64,000 nt of DNA from Hofstenia miamia (GCA_004352715.1 SCFE01000119.1:86411-150410), one strand, 5' to 3'; shown: positions 12,301-24,355, counted from the stretch's first letter. Made by a program: numbers and translations. The notes: generated from the sequence alone by a model not told the origin.

Positions 12301-13250
12301 TTATCTCTTCAGTCCTGCCTTCTTTAACCACTTGTTGCTCTCTTCCCTGTCACACTTTTCTGTGTTCCTCCAGTAATCTCCATGCATTGCCTTCTGCCTA
12401 TACCTTGTTTGTCTCTCTGATTCCATCCTACTCTGGTATATCTTCTTTCCTTCACTCTCAGTTCTTATCTTCTTTAACTCCTTAGTGACCTCTAGTAGGG
12501 ATCCTCTAGGTTGCTCTTCTACATATTCCTTTAGCCCTAGTGCTTCTGCTTCTATAGTCTCCTCCACACTTAGCAGCCCTTTCCCTCCCTTATGCCTTGC
12601 TATGTACAGCCTATCTACATCTCCATTGAGGTTGAATGCTCTCTCTGCTGCTAGTATCTTCCTTGTCTCCCTGTCTAATTCCCTCAGTTCATTCTTATTC
12701 CACCTAACTATTCCTGCCGAATATCTCAACACTGGTTTCGCCCACGTATTAATTGCCTTTATGCTGTTCTGCCCATTCAATGCTGACTTCTGCAGTACCT
12801 TCCTTACTCTCCTCTTGTATTCTTTACTTAGCCTCATCTTCATTTCCTCAGATCTGTTCTGTCTTTCTCTATCACACCTAAGTACTTGTACCCCTCTTTG
12901 ACTTCCTCAATCTTATCCCCACTGCTTGTCCTCAAACCCTCCCCATCTATGCACTTGCCTCTAGTCATAGTGCACGCTGCACACTTTCCTAATCCAAACT
13001 CCAACCCCGAATCTCTGCTTGCCTTATCCAATGTCTCCACTTGCTTCTGCAACATCTTCCTTGAACTAGCATACATCTTCACTTGCCCTGCAAGCCTCTG
13101 CTCTGTAACTTCTAATCCCATTCCTGCCTTCTGCCTTCCTCCATTCTTCCAACATTCTCTTCCTGTAACCCCTCTCATCTGGCCTGCTTCTTCTGTAACA
13201 CTCCAATGCTGTCCTATTCTGCTCATCTGTCCACTTATGCCGTTGTGCAT
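12301..13250 (-). pseudogene. LINE RT tail/thumb region in two frames
   Basis: Two overlapping frames. 13250-12840 reads YASSRKMLQKQVETLDKASR and LEFGLGKCAACTMTRGK, then VKEGYKYLGVIEKD, the segment that follows the catalytic YxDD box. 12843-12301 continues with INTWAKPVLRYSAGIVRWN, RETRKILAA and DVDRLYIARHKGGKGLLSVEE. This last block is typical of R2/R4/NeSL-like elements, where PVLRYSAGI and DVDRLYxPRxxGGRGL are conserved. A TGA plus frameshift near 12840 and an in-frame TAA at 12301 separate the blocks. The YADD box itself is absent: the residues before MYASS are LAGQVK. Confidence 0.75.
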
Positions 13251-13290
13251 TGGTCTGTGTGGATCCTATACTGCCACTTCTCGAGTCCAC
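13066..13290 (-). pseudogene. LINE N-terminal Myb-like domain
   Basis: HKWTDEQNRTALECYRRSRP followed by GYRKRMLEEW resembles the N-terminal domain of R2/NeSL-like LINE proteins (WTxEEN...MxCYxxSxP...GYRKRM). It is probably DNA-binding. One frame over, the sequence goes on to GLEVTEQRLAGQVK and then directly to the post-YADD segment MYASSRK, so everything between was lost. Confidence 0.55.
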
Positions 13291-13410
13291 ACTCCCGAGT
13301 CCGCCTGTTGTCCGGAGATTCTTCGCACCCTCTGACCATTGAAGGCCTGCCGGGGACTGAGGGCCTTTGCTCTATCATGACTTTTCATCAGTGTTATTTT
13401 TTGTGTTTGA

Positions 13411-13552
13411 TTTTGGACTCACATTCTCCTAGGAAGTTGCCAACCAAGGCTTAAGAGACCTTCCTGCCCCATGAGCTTTCATTTTGGACTGCCCTTGTCC
13501 TAGGAAGTTGCCAACCAAGGCTTTAGAGTGCTTCCTACCCTGTGAGCTAAGT
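13411..13552 (-). repeat. Tandem pair in the LINE leader
   Basis: Two adjacent units share CCTAGGAAGTTGCCAACCAA (starting about 13428 and 13499) and a following CTTCCT-CC-TGAGCT. They lie between the tRNA-like head and the coding part of the deleted LINE. Confidence 0.8.
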
Positions 13553-13633
13553 CATCCAGTTTGCTAACCACGATCACAGTTGCTTAACCTCAGCTTACCA
13601 ATCTGCGTCTCTACCAACTGGGCTACCTGCCCA
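13553..13633 (-). promoter_or_regulatory. tRNA-like head with pol III A box
   Basis: On the minus strand the stretch begins GTGGGCAGGTAGCCCAGTTG. TAGCCCAGTTGG (13625-13614) fits the tRNA A-box consensus TRGCNNAGTNGG, followed by TAGAG as in a D-loop region. No clear B box (GGTTCGANTCC) is seen in the next 60 bases; GATCGTGGTTAGC is the nearest. It is not a functional tRNA. It could be the head of a tRNA-derived SINE or a captured promoter of the LINE. Confidence 0.5.
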
Positions 13634-13691
13634 CATTATTAATAATAATAATTATTATTATTATTATTAATATTATTATTGTTATTATTAG
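13634..13691. repeat. (AAT/ATT)n microsatellite
   Basis: Imperfect AAT/ATT repeats directly abutting the tRNA-like head. Confidence 0.9.
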
Positions 13692-16392
13692 ATTAGCTTG
13701 GGTTTTTCGTGAGTTAAGTTGATCCATATTTGTAAGAAATAAATGTTATTCCGTTTTGTTAATGGAGGCATATGCATTATTTTCTAAACCTATTTGGGAT
13801 ACATTATAGAAACTTTATGTCAACTGTCAGCTACTGATGTAAATTGCTGCATCAAACAATTTACAATGGAAAAGCAGTTATGAGCTGACATCTAATCAGA
13901 GTAGGGGAGACCGGGGCAAGTTGCTCCAGGAGTAAATTTCAACATTTGAATTAATGCGTCCGCTACTTGCCCCATGTGGACATAAAATGAGTTTATGTGC
14001 AATGGGCACACTCAAAAAAGGATCAACGTTTCCACCTTTGCATTTGCCACTTAACGACTCAGCACATGTAACACATTGTATCCAGTCTGGTCAAGTGGAC
14101 TTCATGAATGCAACTGCCAGTTCGCGAATGTGTTATCTTCCTACCTTGAAGAACTAGGAGAAACTCCTGTTGTTGCATTGTCTTCATCCGCATTCCTATT
14201 CCTCTTCCCCGCCCTGCCAATTAGTCTTGTTTGTTCTCCCCACCGGCGTAAGAAATTGCAAGAATTCACGTCATCTGAATTTAGGTACAACACTTGATCA
14301 GCTACAAACGAGCGACTGAATTAGTAAAGGTTTCTATAATGGTGCATCCGCAGGCCAGCCCATTTGAACCTACACAAAGTTTTATGGTAATCAAACCTCA
14401 TGAAAAATAGTGAAATCATGTTTTTTTCGGATTTTTTAAATTTCAAATATAATACAACTGTGAATAAGCTGCGAAATTTCGGTTGATCAATGTTTGTCTA
14501 TCTAAAAAATGAATTTCGTTTTCACTAGAAGCATCTAACAATGGTAGTTTGTCGATTAAAGATAAAAAGTGACCAGGTGTCCGAATTATCCCATTTTCGG
14601 TATGTATCAATTTAATAGGTTTTCATTCACTTACCTAAATCCATTTACTTAATCTAATAGAATTATTCAAATTATCAGCTAAATATTGATTTGGGTAAGT
14701 TGTGAAATTCTCGTTGGGGCAACTTCCATCGTGTTGCAACTTAACCCCGTTGTATTTTAACTCCAACATTTTTGAATGAGTTGCATGTTAGATGAGACAT
14801 ATACTTGGGCGAGCTGTGATTGAAAAGCGCAAAAAATACTAAAGTCATGTAGACGAGAAGCACCAGCAACAAACAACTCGAATTCCAAAATCAATATATC
14901 GGAAGATCAATTTATCACAAAGCGATTTACAAAAATACTAACGGACATTCTTTTCAAAGAGCAACTCGTACATAAATCACATATATCAACGCCGTCGTAC
15001 AATAGTTCAATTTTCAGACTTGGAAGAGAAATGGTTGTTGGTGATCCATATTGTAGGAGTGATTATAGTGAAGAATGGATTAAATGAACTAATGTTCTTT
15101 ATGGACGCATATGGCCTGCACACATGTCTTCTCAACTCTGATTCATGCTATTACTCTGGAATTTGTGTTTAAGTTGTTTTTCTTTGTTAATGTTCCATTA
15201 AATACAATATTTTGTGTACGTTTCTTAATTAATTTTGATAGGTATACAAGATTAATGTAAGTTTTAGAGTGATTCAACTTACCCCACTTACGGAGTATAT
15301 TGCAACAATTTGGTTACAAGTTCTACCTATGTAGTTACTATAAAATTAAGTAATCAATTATTCAAAATCGAGTTTGCAATCGACTATCTAGGTCAATTTT
15401 ATGCATTTTTAATTAGAAGCAAATTGACGAAATAATTGCCACATTACAAATTTATGCAGCTCGCCTCGGTCTAACCTATTTTCACGATATTTTATTTTGT
15501 GATTAACCGTAAATTGTATCCGCTATTTGCGCATCATATAAATTTAGCATTTGTCGATACCGATGTTAGGTAAAGTGAATCAGTTAGTTTCCACAAACCT
15601 ATTTTATAGAGCATCAAAAAAACTCCGTGCTACATTATGAGCTACATTATCAGATACTCTTTGGGTATGTAGATGTGTATTAAAGTGACACTGGAGTTTT
15701 TTGAATATTGAGCAACCATGATAATAGAAGTTCAACGACAAAAACATATAGAAACGAATTAATGACGACGTTACCTTAAAACTTGCTTAAAAAACATCAG
15801 GTTTGCCAGAATAGACAATGATTTCGTAAAATTGGCAAATTTACAAAAAAATATCTCAAAAAGGTATTTCAGAGAAAAATATTACAAATAAAGTGCTAAA
15901 GTTCAAAGTTCAATAAAATGCTTAACAACTATATGAATTCCGTGCACCCACCGTCCCCCGGCAGATTGTTCTTTATACTTAAAGCTATGAATCACCATTG
16001 TGTACTTATTTTAGCTAGTCTTGCGTTTTATGCAAATTCAGGGCTTTGAAACATGTAGAATCTAAATCTGAGGTCAAATCTTTTGTACCTATGCCTTACC
16101 ATATAATAAATAGCTTCTAAAAAATCATGTACTTTGAAATTCCCCTAGTAACGCTCTTACAGACTTAGAGAGATAGATATTTGTCTCAAGCCCACCTCCT
16201 GCAATAACGAAATCTGCAAATTTTCATCCAAAACATCAAAAATTCAGATGCCTCTTCAATTAATTTTTAAAGTTGTTTTTTCTTGATTGTGTAAAAATAC
16301 CTTTATGTCTATCTTTCTGAAATTTTAATGCTCAAGCTAGCCTATGTCTGTAAAATAAAGAATGCATAACCCGCACCATTCCGCAACAATTT
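13692..16392. other. Non-coding stretch with scattered GGGGCAAGTTG-like motifs
   Basis: No supportable gene. GACCGGGGCAAGTTGC (about 13910), GGGTAAGTTG and GGGGCAACTT (about 14694-14728), and AACTTACCCCAC (about 15274) recur. Such motifs are common at ends of arthropod DNA transposons, but I cannot pair them into clean inverted repeats. Confidence 0.45.
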
Positions 16393-16580
16393 TTTTAGGG
16401 GATTGGCCCCTTCAATTAAATTTATGTCCGCCTGCATAATCGTTGAACTCAAAATTTTATTAGGGCCTTGGCCTCTCCAATTTAATTTATGTCCGCATGC
16501 ATAATCGTTGAACTCAAAATTTTATTAGGGCCTTGGCCCCTCCAATTTAATTTATGTCCGCCTGCATAATCGTTGAACTC
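16393..16580. repeat. 65-bp tandem repeat, about three units
   Basis: Units start with GGGG/GGGCCTTGGCC at about 16398, 16463 and 16528. Each carries TTTATGTCCGC-TGCATAATCG and TTGAACTCAA. Spacing is exactly 65 bases. The first unit is the most diverged; the last two differ at only a couple of bases. Confidence 0.93.
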
Positions 16581-19560
16581 AATGGCAAATTTAAAAAGCA
16601 ATAAAAGCAAAGATATATTTAATGAGCAAACAAACGGATTAATCAACGTCAAACATGAAAAGAAAAATGAAAGAAACTTTTTATTCTTTAACAACATAAA
16701 GTAAACTATGCATTGTATCTGCAGTATTCCTTTCAGCATACATGTATTGCTATACTAATTTTTATGCACCTTCAAGTTGCATGTGCAATATCTTTTTGAA
16801 TTCCTTTTTCGAATTTTCAATGTTTCCATACTTAAAATTGAAGGGATCCATTGCAAAAGATATATAAGCTACATTTCATTTATATATTGAGAAAACGAAA
16901 ATTTAATATGTTTTGATACATATTTTAAAAATCCAACACTCCTCTGTTACATACATGTCCAAAACATTGTTACAGTTGACTGCAGTCTTATAAGACATTA
17001 CAGTGTGGCGACCATATGCGTACGCAATGGGGACATGGTTGAATGTCCCCTGTCAGGTTTTAAAAATGGATTTCCATTGGTTGAATCGAAAATTATTTGG
17101 AAAAATTTTAAAAAAATGAAAATGAAGGGGCTGAAATGCATTTTAGAGCATATTTTTCAATATTTTCACTTGATCACTAAGGCGATGTCCCCCCGTAAGA
17201 AAATCCTGCGTACACCCTTTGTGGCGGCCAAGTGGTTTGGATGCTTAGTAGTAAAAAGTACCCTTTGCATGCTGTTCACATCATACAAACTATTGATTTA
17301 GAAATAGCACATGGAATTTATATTTAACAGATACAAATTAAGTAATTGTTCTTGAATAGTAAATTATTCTAAAATTTCCCGTACACAGATTTTAATTACA
17401 ACCCTTTCAATTGCAAAAATAAATATACCCAATAAAAAGCTTTGAAATAATTGGAGTTTTTTTATAAGCAACAAACAGCAATGATGGTTAACATAAAACG
17501 TAAACATTCCTACAATTGTTCAATATGTATGAGTAAATTTATAGAAATCATACCATAAATACCATCCCGAATAATGTAATCCGATGCAGCATGTCTAGTT
17601 AGGGGGAGATTTGCCGGGATTTTTAAAAATAATTTATAATTAGTTGTGCGGTGAGGAAATTTAATTTGAAGACATATTGTTACATGTGCTTGATTTCATT
17701 ACTGTTAAGTCGACACTTAGTGTACATTTCTATAAAATTTTAGATAATTTCTAGTATACATAACATTTCTATAGTGTATCCATTCCAAGAGGTCAACTAA
17801 ACCTCATTCAAATATTTCTTGAAAAACTGATTGATTTTCATGTCTTTCTATTGGTAATATTTATATGTGTTTGACCATAGTCGTACATCTAAGCAAGCTC
17901 TATGAAAATTTTTAATGCATGTGAGGTGTGCTGTTAAATATGGAATAACTTCAATACAGTGTATCCTCGATTATCCGGCCTTACTGAGTAGACAACTGCG
18001 GAAATGGACCAGATAATCAAAAAGGAAAGATAATTAAAATTGTACATATCTATGAAAGCTAGTTCTTAATAATACACAAAAGTTAAGGTTAAGATGAATA
18101 GAATTGCACAAACTATGAAATTCAGATTTTGGGCACGTTATTTAGCGATAGTTCTGACCGTATTGATAGCAAAAATGAATGGAAAAATAAGTTAAAAATT
18201 TATATTGCTTACTTAATAATATATTTTTTAAGGTTAAGTGAGGCCAAATATCACAATAGTGTAAATCATAATGATGTTTTGTAGTGCTACATTTAATTTT
18301 ATACAAGTAAACTAACTAAATCTTCGAAAGAATTCACAATTTAAGTTCTCTGAAAAATGGAAAGAATTAATATAGAGAAATTATCAAAATTTTTATTTTG
18401 CAAGAAATAACTTTAGAATAGCTTTTTGTATCATCATGTGTAATTTTCTTGATTAAACAGCTTATATATATATATATATGCATATATTTATATTTGCATA
18501 AACTTACAAAAAGGAAATACACAATACAAATAAAATATACGGGCCTACTGCCGGCCCGGCTTTGAAACTCTCGGCCGTTTCCAACTCTGGGTGGAGCATA
18601 CAATTCAATATCTAATACAGTATTTTGTCTGGCATGTTCAGCAGATTTCAATTATGAAAGGGGGCTACCAACCTCAAATACCAATACACGAGAATCGATT
18701 CGAGAAGGACTTGAAAAGTGCTTTGCTACTGTCAGGCTTACTAATACACAAAACTGAGAAATCAGCATTCAATAATTTTGAAGAAGTACACTGGGAAAGC
18801 TATACTATTAGAATCGGGTTTGAGAAAAAAAAATACCTAGGAAAAGAGTTTAAACGGGTTGAGAAAAAAGCAATTCATCATTTATTTAATGAATGACAGA
18901 TCCAATGAACATGTGTCAGGACGTTTGTATCAGTCCGGGTGGGACGCTTGAATGCGTCTGAAAAACCTAAATTAATCGAAGTAATTCAATTCCATAGAAC
19001 AGATCACAAGACTGTTATTCAGCTTATTGCGTCAGCGATCATCAAGATTTCCGGAGGACATGTAATTTCAGATATATTGAAGGCAAGCAAAATTTTGAAG
19101 GAGGCATGTGATGAACTAGTTAAAGTAGCATGCACTGCGCATGACTTGTATCAGTTAGCAGACTATGTATATGGCGAGACCGCGAGAAAAAAGTTGTAAA
19201 TTTGTTTGCATTCCTTATGACCAACAAGGCTCTTTCACTGCAAAAACCAATTTGGCATTTCTTAGACAATCAGTTGTAACTCGTTAGTGAAGCTGGTGGT
19301 GGATCCACTTTACTATACTCAAAACTTTGAAATAACTTATGAGTAATTCAAAAGTCTCGAATGTGACCTGTCCCAATCTCATTTGAAAATGTGAACACTG
19401 GTGGTTGAAAAAGAGCCTTTACTCAAATGCCAAATGACATTGGCTGCTGCAAATTTCACATTCTTTCATCATCAATTGAAACACTTCAAAAGTGTTAAAC
19501 ATTAGGAGATGAGGTTGATATTTTGCGTGAAGCAATTTGGTAGAGTGACAGGGGAAGCGC
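16581..19560. other. Non-coding stretch with repeat fragments
   Basis: No convincing gene. 17120-17222 shares a dispersed motif ending CCTGCGTACACCC with 37905-37998. At 17957, TA followed by CAGTGTATCCTCGATTATCC looks like a pogo/Tigger-type transposon end. A (TA)n tract lies at 18463-18480 and a GC-rich patch at 18540-18600. Two short open frames at 18591-19199 have no family features. Confidence 0.45.
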
Positions 19561-19775
19561 ATAAGACAATAATATTTAACTATATTTTATCAAAGATGGA
19601 GATCTTAATAACATTTGGGAAATTGCTGATGTTCTTAATGGAAGCGTTTTTCAACTTACGCTAATTCAGAAAGCCTTGGAGTCCTAATTTTATCATATTG
19701 TTAGTTCCGATTGCGAGAGAGTCTTCTCGAATCCCATTAATATTCTTTGGTCACACCGTCAAAGTTTATAGGTGC
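19561..19775 (+). pseudogene. hAT-type transposase C-terminal fossil
   Basis: The frame reads DGDLNNIWEIADVLNG, then FQLTLIQKALES, a TAA, then FYHIVSSDCERVFSNP and ILWSHRQSL. SSDCERVFS matches the conserved S(S/N)A-x-ER-x-FS block of the hAT dimerisation domain, and the preceding IW...L...L pattern fits too. The in-frame stop and lack of the catalytic and BED-finger parts show a dead fragment. The signal is short, so the call is moderate. Confidence 0.5.
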
Positions 19776-22346
19776 TTCATTTAATATATTACATTATAGT
19801 CTCATTCAAAAGTGCTCGTAATTGTTGACAAAATTGACATGAATCTCTTGTTTTTACGCCATTTTAACTCATTATCACCCTATTTTTAGACGGAATTTTA
19901 TGCAGGGTCTGGCTATGAGAACATTAACCTTTAAAATGAGTAATATCATAATAAAAATAATATAGTAAATAAAAGAGAACAGAATTATATAATTATGAAA
20001 TTTACTTTCATAGCATTGAACATTTAGTATTCCGAGAAAGAGATACATATCATTTGTACAATTATTTCGGAATCACTTTTTTAAATGAGTTACTTTTCAC
20101 TTTTGTGTTTTTATACTATTTCTCGTGATAGCTAATTTAAAAATCAAAACAAATGAATAAACTAATTTATTAAAATATAATTAGTCTATCTCTAAAACTT
20201 CACATCTTAACATTCACTTGCATAGTTAGATTGTGTCAACAATTACATGCATAGTGTAAATTAACAAAACCATTTCGAGAGTGATTTTTTCTGTCTTTCC
20301 AATAGCTTTATTCAATAATCGCCAACTCTACTATTCACCAATTAGTCAATTACCCGATTTCTTTGGAATTTAAACAAATTATACATAAAAATTTAGAAAT
20401 TTAATATTGAAAAGGTATTTGCTTGCTTTACCAAAATATAACCGCATGTTTTTTTCCATAGTCTAAATAAATTAATCAAATTAAATAAAGCATAAGAGCA
20501 ATAGAAAATAGATCACATGTAAAACTAATTTAATCAATCAATATGTTTTTTGTTGAGGACTGTTTTAAGGAAGATAGAATATGATATATTGGATGATTAA
20601 AAATTTATTCTTGATTTTTACCAATTGCCTAAGTGCTCTGTTGTCAAATACTATTTGCCTTTAACAGTTGAGAATTTTGCAAAGTTAGAACCAAGAATAT
20701 CACATGATGTGAATGTTAGCTTACTTTCTATATTTGATTTGCATTTTTCATCTAGGAGAACATATATCTACTTGCATACAGTAATCTTTGTAATATTTCA
20801 CTCTCTAAATTTAAATTCTAGTGTAGCCCCTAGTAACTTTATTTCTGAGTTGCATTTGATTTGACTACTTTTAGCAGTTAAGATATTTTAATTTGGAATT
20901 GATGTGGTAGTATCTATAATAAATTCTCTGTTTTTGAATCCGGAGAGTGAATATAATGTACCGAAAAATTTTACTGCCGGATAATTTATCGGAAACCGGA
21001 TAATATTTTGTTATCAATATCAATTGAATTTACCAGTCAAGAAATTGATGCAAGATGTATTCAGCATACATGGAAATGCATTGTCAACTTTACGAATAGA
21101 CTACCCCTGATATGTTGGAAAAACTTGATTGTTACAAGACAATTTGAGTATAATGAAAAAAATATAATTATTCTTCGAAATTTCCATTTTTAATCTGAAG
21201 TTTTATCTCAAAATTTATCGATAACAGTGCGCATATGCTTTGGGTAAAATCCGGTAAACATTTAAATTTTACCGGATATTCGGATCCGACTGTGCATTTG
21301 CCGGAGTGAGATAAATTCCTACATTTGATGAGAAACTATCTTTCAATGAACGCGTATTAAATCATTAAATGTAATCCCCAGTCGATATGTTTCATCCAAT
21401 AATATGATGATTTCATGTATTTCAAGATATTATTATTCATTGTTATTATTATCATTAATATATTTAACAATATATTTCGAGAATGCTTACTCTTAGACAT
21501 ATACAAAGTTTGTTAGGGTTTTAGAGGTGCATGTTTTGAAATTACTGGGAAAGTAGGTAAAAAATCTTGACAATCAAATCAAGGCTATTTTATGATTACT
21601 TAAAGGAAAAATAGATGAATAAGTTCAAATTCCACATTTTCTGAATTACAATGCCCGACATAATTATACAAACATAGCTCACCCTCCGCTAATTTCGTAA
21701 TAAATATCTGTACAATTAGGTTTCAGCCTACACTCACCAATCAAAATATAAAAGAGCAAGCGTTTGATGTCATTCAGGCTGCTTTATTCCCATATTGATA
21801 TCAATATCATTTTTTCATAGGGACCATTTGAATATGACCTGGAGTTTATGTACAATTTATCAGTTTTCCTATATTGGGCGGACTATGCCCAAATTCTCTC
21901 CATTGATATTATGAAGTTGATCAGTATGTAGCAGCAATATTATTATGTGAGCCTGAATGGAATCTGATATTTGCGCTTTCTTTGACATTAGACCAAACCA
22001 TGTTTTACCAAGCAACGGCTTCAATATTAATGCAATATTCAACTGAACAGAAATGAGGAAGAACTTCTGCATATTGATTTTAGCTGGAATTGGGTTAGCA
22101 AAGAGAGCTTAATATGTTTCAGGCTAAACTTTGATGAGCGTTGAGTATTAAACATTTGGAAAATAAATGTTTTGCGGTCCGATACGATTTGTATTGTGTG
22201 TTATTCTTTGATAATAATTGTGAATTGTCACTATATTCTTTCCGAAGGGAAATTTATGTTTTTATTATTTTGAAGTACATGTCTTTAGCATCTTGCAATT
22301 AATGCGTTTAGTATGTAACAAATTTGTAGATCATATCGCGTTAAGA
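19776..22346. other. Non-coding AT-rich sequence
   Basis: No gene seen. About 20936-21310 is studded with CCGGATA/TATCCGG motifs on both strands and may be a small MITE, without clear ends. Confidence 0.45.
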
Positions 22347-22354
22347 TACTACAC

Positions 22355-22721
22355 CAGGCCCGTAGCCAGCATTATCATCTAAGGGGGTCGACATTCATTC
22401 AAGAGAGGTTGATGGGAATTTAGACCTTCCTTAAAATTTAAATTAAAATTTTACAAGGACTGTACACCATTTTAAGTCTATGTTGTATGCATTGTCTGGC
22501 GGAATTTTCCGATGGGGGAGGTCATCTACTAATAATCACGTGAGTGAACAACAAGAGCGAATTTTTTTGAAAAATGCTCAAAATGATTTAGAAATTCATT
22601 TCGCAACATTGTTGAGGGCAGAATTACAACAATTGAATTCCCAAATTTTACATGCCGATTTTTGTTGTCCGGGGAGTTGCCTGAACTTGTTCGTCTCCCT
22701 ACCCCCTTGGCTACGGCTCAG
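22355..22721. mobile_element. MITE-like element, copy A, with TIRs and near-8-bp target duplication
   Basis: The 367-bp element starts CAGGCCCGTAGCCAG and ends CTTGGCTACGGCTCAG, imperfect inverted termini. It is flanked by TACTACAC (22347-22354) and TACTAAAC (22722-22729), a 7-of-8 match. CAG-type ends with 8-bp duplications suggest a non-autonomous hAT-like element. A diverged second copy is at 49236-49575. There is no coding capacity. Confidence 0.65.
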
Positions 22722-22729
22722 TACTAAAC

Positions 22730-23545
22730 ATCCAGTTCGGATGAATATAAATATTTTTAAAAAAATACTCATTACAGTCAACCTAGCCGTTTTACCAAGA
22801 CGGTGCATGGCATCATATACCACAGTCTGCTCCACAGTTCTAGCTTATCCTAACAGTCAACAGCATGCTATCGATTTGAATGATACATTTATGTCACTCC
22901 TGTAACTTAATCAGTGATTTTGATTTTAAAACGCTTAAATTTAAATATCTCAATTTAATTGGAATTAAATTACACCAAAAATTGCTTAGAAAACAAAATA
23001 TTTACGATTTCACTTACAAAATTGCTTTAAAATGGCTTACATGTAACTAAATCAATCGAATCTGAGTTATATATACGTTGTTGTTCAAGACTGTAGTCTT
23101 AATGACTTTGATAATGGTGAAGTTATATTGTTAAGCTGATATAAAGTTATTGAATAAAATTTTTTCTATTTTCTAAGGTTTCTCTACATTTACAGAAATA
23201 GATAAAGTTCGTTGCTTATCTTATGGCTTTATAATTACCTGAATACTATGTATAGAAAAATTAACTTGTTTTTAAAAAAATTGCGATTTTCAAGGACAAA
23301 TAGTTACGTTTTTCAAGTATGTCCAGTACATCAATACATTTAATACATTATTTTCGACCACATTTATTCATAGCTGTGTTTTAGCTACATTCTATCGCTT
23401 TGAGACGGGGACGTGCTAGAATTTTTTTCATAGAAGGGGCCATAAAAATGGAGGCTTTATGTATTTTTCATTTCATAAGGGGAGCAACTGCCCACTTGAC
23501 TACTTTTCTGCTTTGATACCGTTTGGCGATATACAAATATATATT
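22730..23545. other. Non-coding AT-rich sequence
   Basis: Nothing recognisable. Confidence 0.6.
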
Positions 23546-23651
23546 CTTTCTTTCTCACAGTTTCATGCTGATGTGAATCTCAGCTCAGAAAACTCATCAG
23601 TTTCCAAGTAAACTAGAAGCTTTCCTTCAAAATGGAAGCTGCAGCAGGCTC
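23546..23651 (-). mobile_element. 3' end fragment of the restriction-endonuclease LINE
   Basis: TTCTCACAG-TT-ATGCTGAT-T and CTCAGCTC-G-AACTCA-CAGTT match the 3' end of the element at about 11427-11510, in the same orientation. It joins abruptly to a different LINE at 23652. Confidence 0.7.
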
Positions 23652-24355
23652 CTAAAAACAAAGTTAAATATTTACATGGACAAAAACAAAACAAAAGAAA
23701 AATGGTGGACAAAACTAAACAACTAAATGAACACACAACTAGAAAGGAAACGAAACAAAAACAAACCAAAATCTAAATCAAAGTAATAGGTTAAATAGAC
23801 ACTCATTCACACATACTTACTGAGGCGTTAAAAAAGGACCGGTCGAATATCTAAAAAGGTTTTACGGGTTAGCTAAAAAGATATGTACATGTATAAAATC
23901 TGTACCAGTCACAGCTATAATTTTAAAAATCTTTTGGTAGGACTATGCTTTTTATACAATATTCGATTGTTTTTTCAAATTTCGATGTACTAAGTAAGTC
24001 TGAAAACATATGAAAGTCTGCAGGTTTGTGTNCTCCTAAAAACAAAGTTAAGTATTTAAAAAGGACGAAACAAGTAGACATGGACCCACGAAAAGGTAAC
24101 AGAGGTATGGACAAAACTAAACAATAAATGAACACACGGACAAAGCAAAGAAACTAAACAAAAAACAAACCAAAATCTAAATTAAAATAATAAGTTAAAT
24201 AGACACTCATTCACACATACTTACTGAGGCGTTAAAAAAGGACCAGTCGAATATCTAAAAAGGTTTTATGGGTTAGCTAAAAAGATATGTACATGTATAA
24301 AATCTGTACCAGTCACAGCTATAATTTTAAAAATCTTTTGGTAGGACTATGCTTT
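23652..24355 (-). repeat. LINE 3' UTR, duplicated around a single n
   Basis: 23652-24030 and 24033-24430 are near-identical direct copies, both starting CTCCTAAAAACAAAGTTAA. They are separated by one n at 24032. This is the 3' part of the minus-strand LINE whose C-terminus lies next to it. The single n marks an assembly join, so the duplication may be artificial. Confidence 0.8.

Larger units (their letters stand above)
11430..13633 (-). mobile_element. Internally deleted LINE with restriction-like endonuclease (R2/R4/NeSL-type)
   Basis: A minus-strand non-LTR element of about 2.2 kb. In order from its 5' end it has a tRNA-like stretch, a duplicated 62-70-base leader, a Myb-like N-terminal domain, an RT thumb tail, a CCHC-type knuckle and a restriction-like endonuclease. 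The RT fingers and palm are missing, so it cannot move alone. It is markedly GC-richer than its surroundings, which fits a fairly recent insertion. Its 3' end is repeated at 23546-23651, and part of its coding region at about 31520-31800, so the family is multicopy here. Family assignment rests on the RPD...D...EK..KY endonuclease motif order. Confidence 0.8.

Noticed and set aside
11444-13454. Several plus-strand open frames of 100-190 codons rich in Ser/Leu/Pro
   Set aside because: They mirror the GC-richer minus-strand LINE, whose frames carry the recognisable motifs.
18591-19199. Two adjacent plus-strand open frames of 101 and 86 codons
   Set aside because: They begin with non-ATG codons, show no recognisable motif and lie in different frames; possibly transposon debris.
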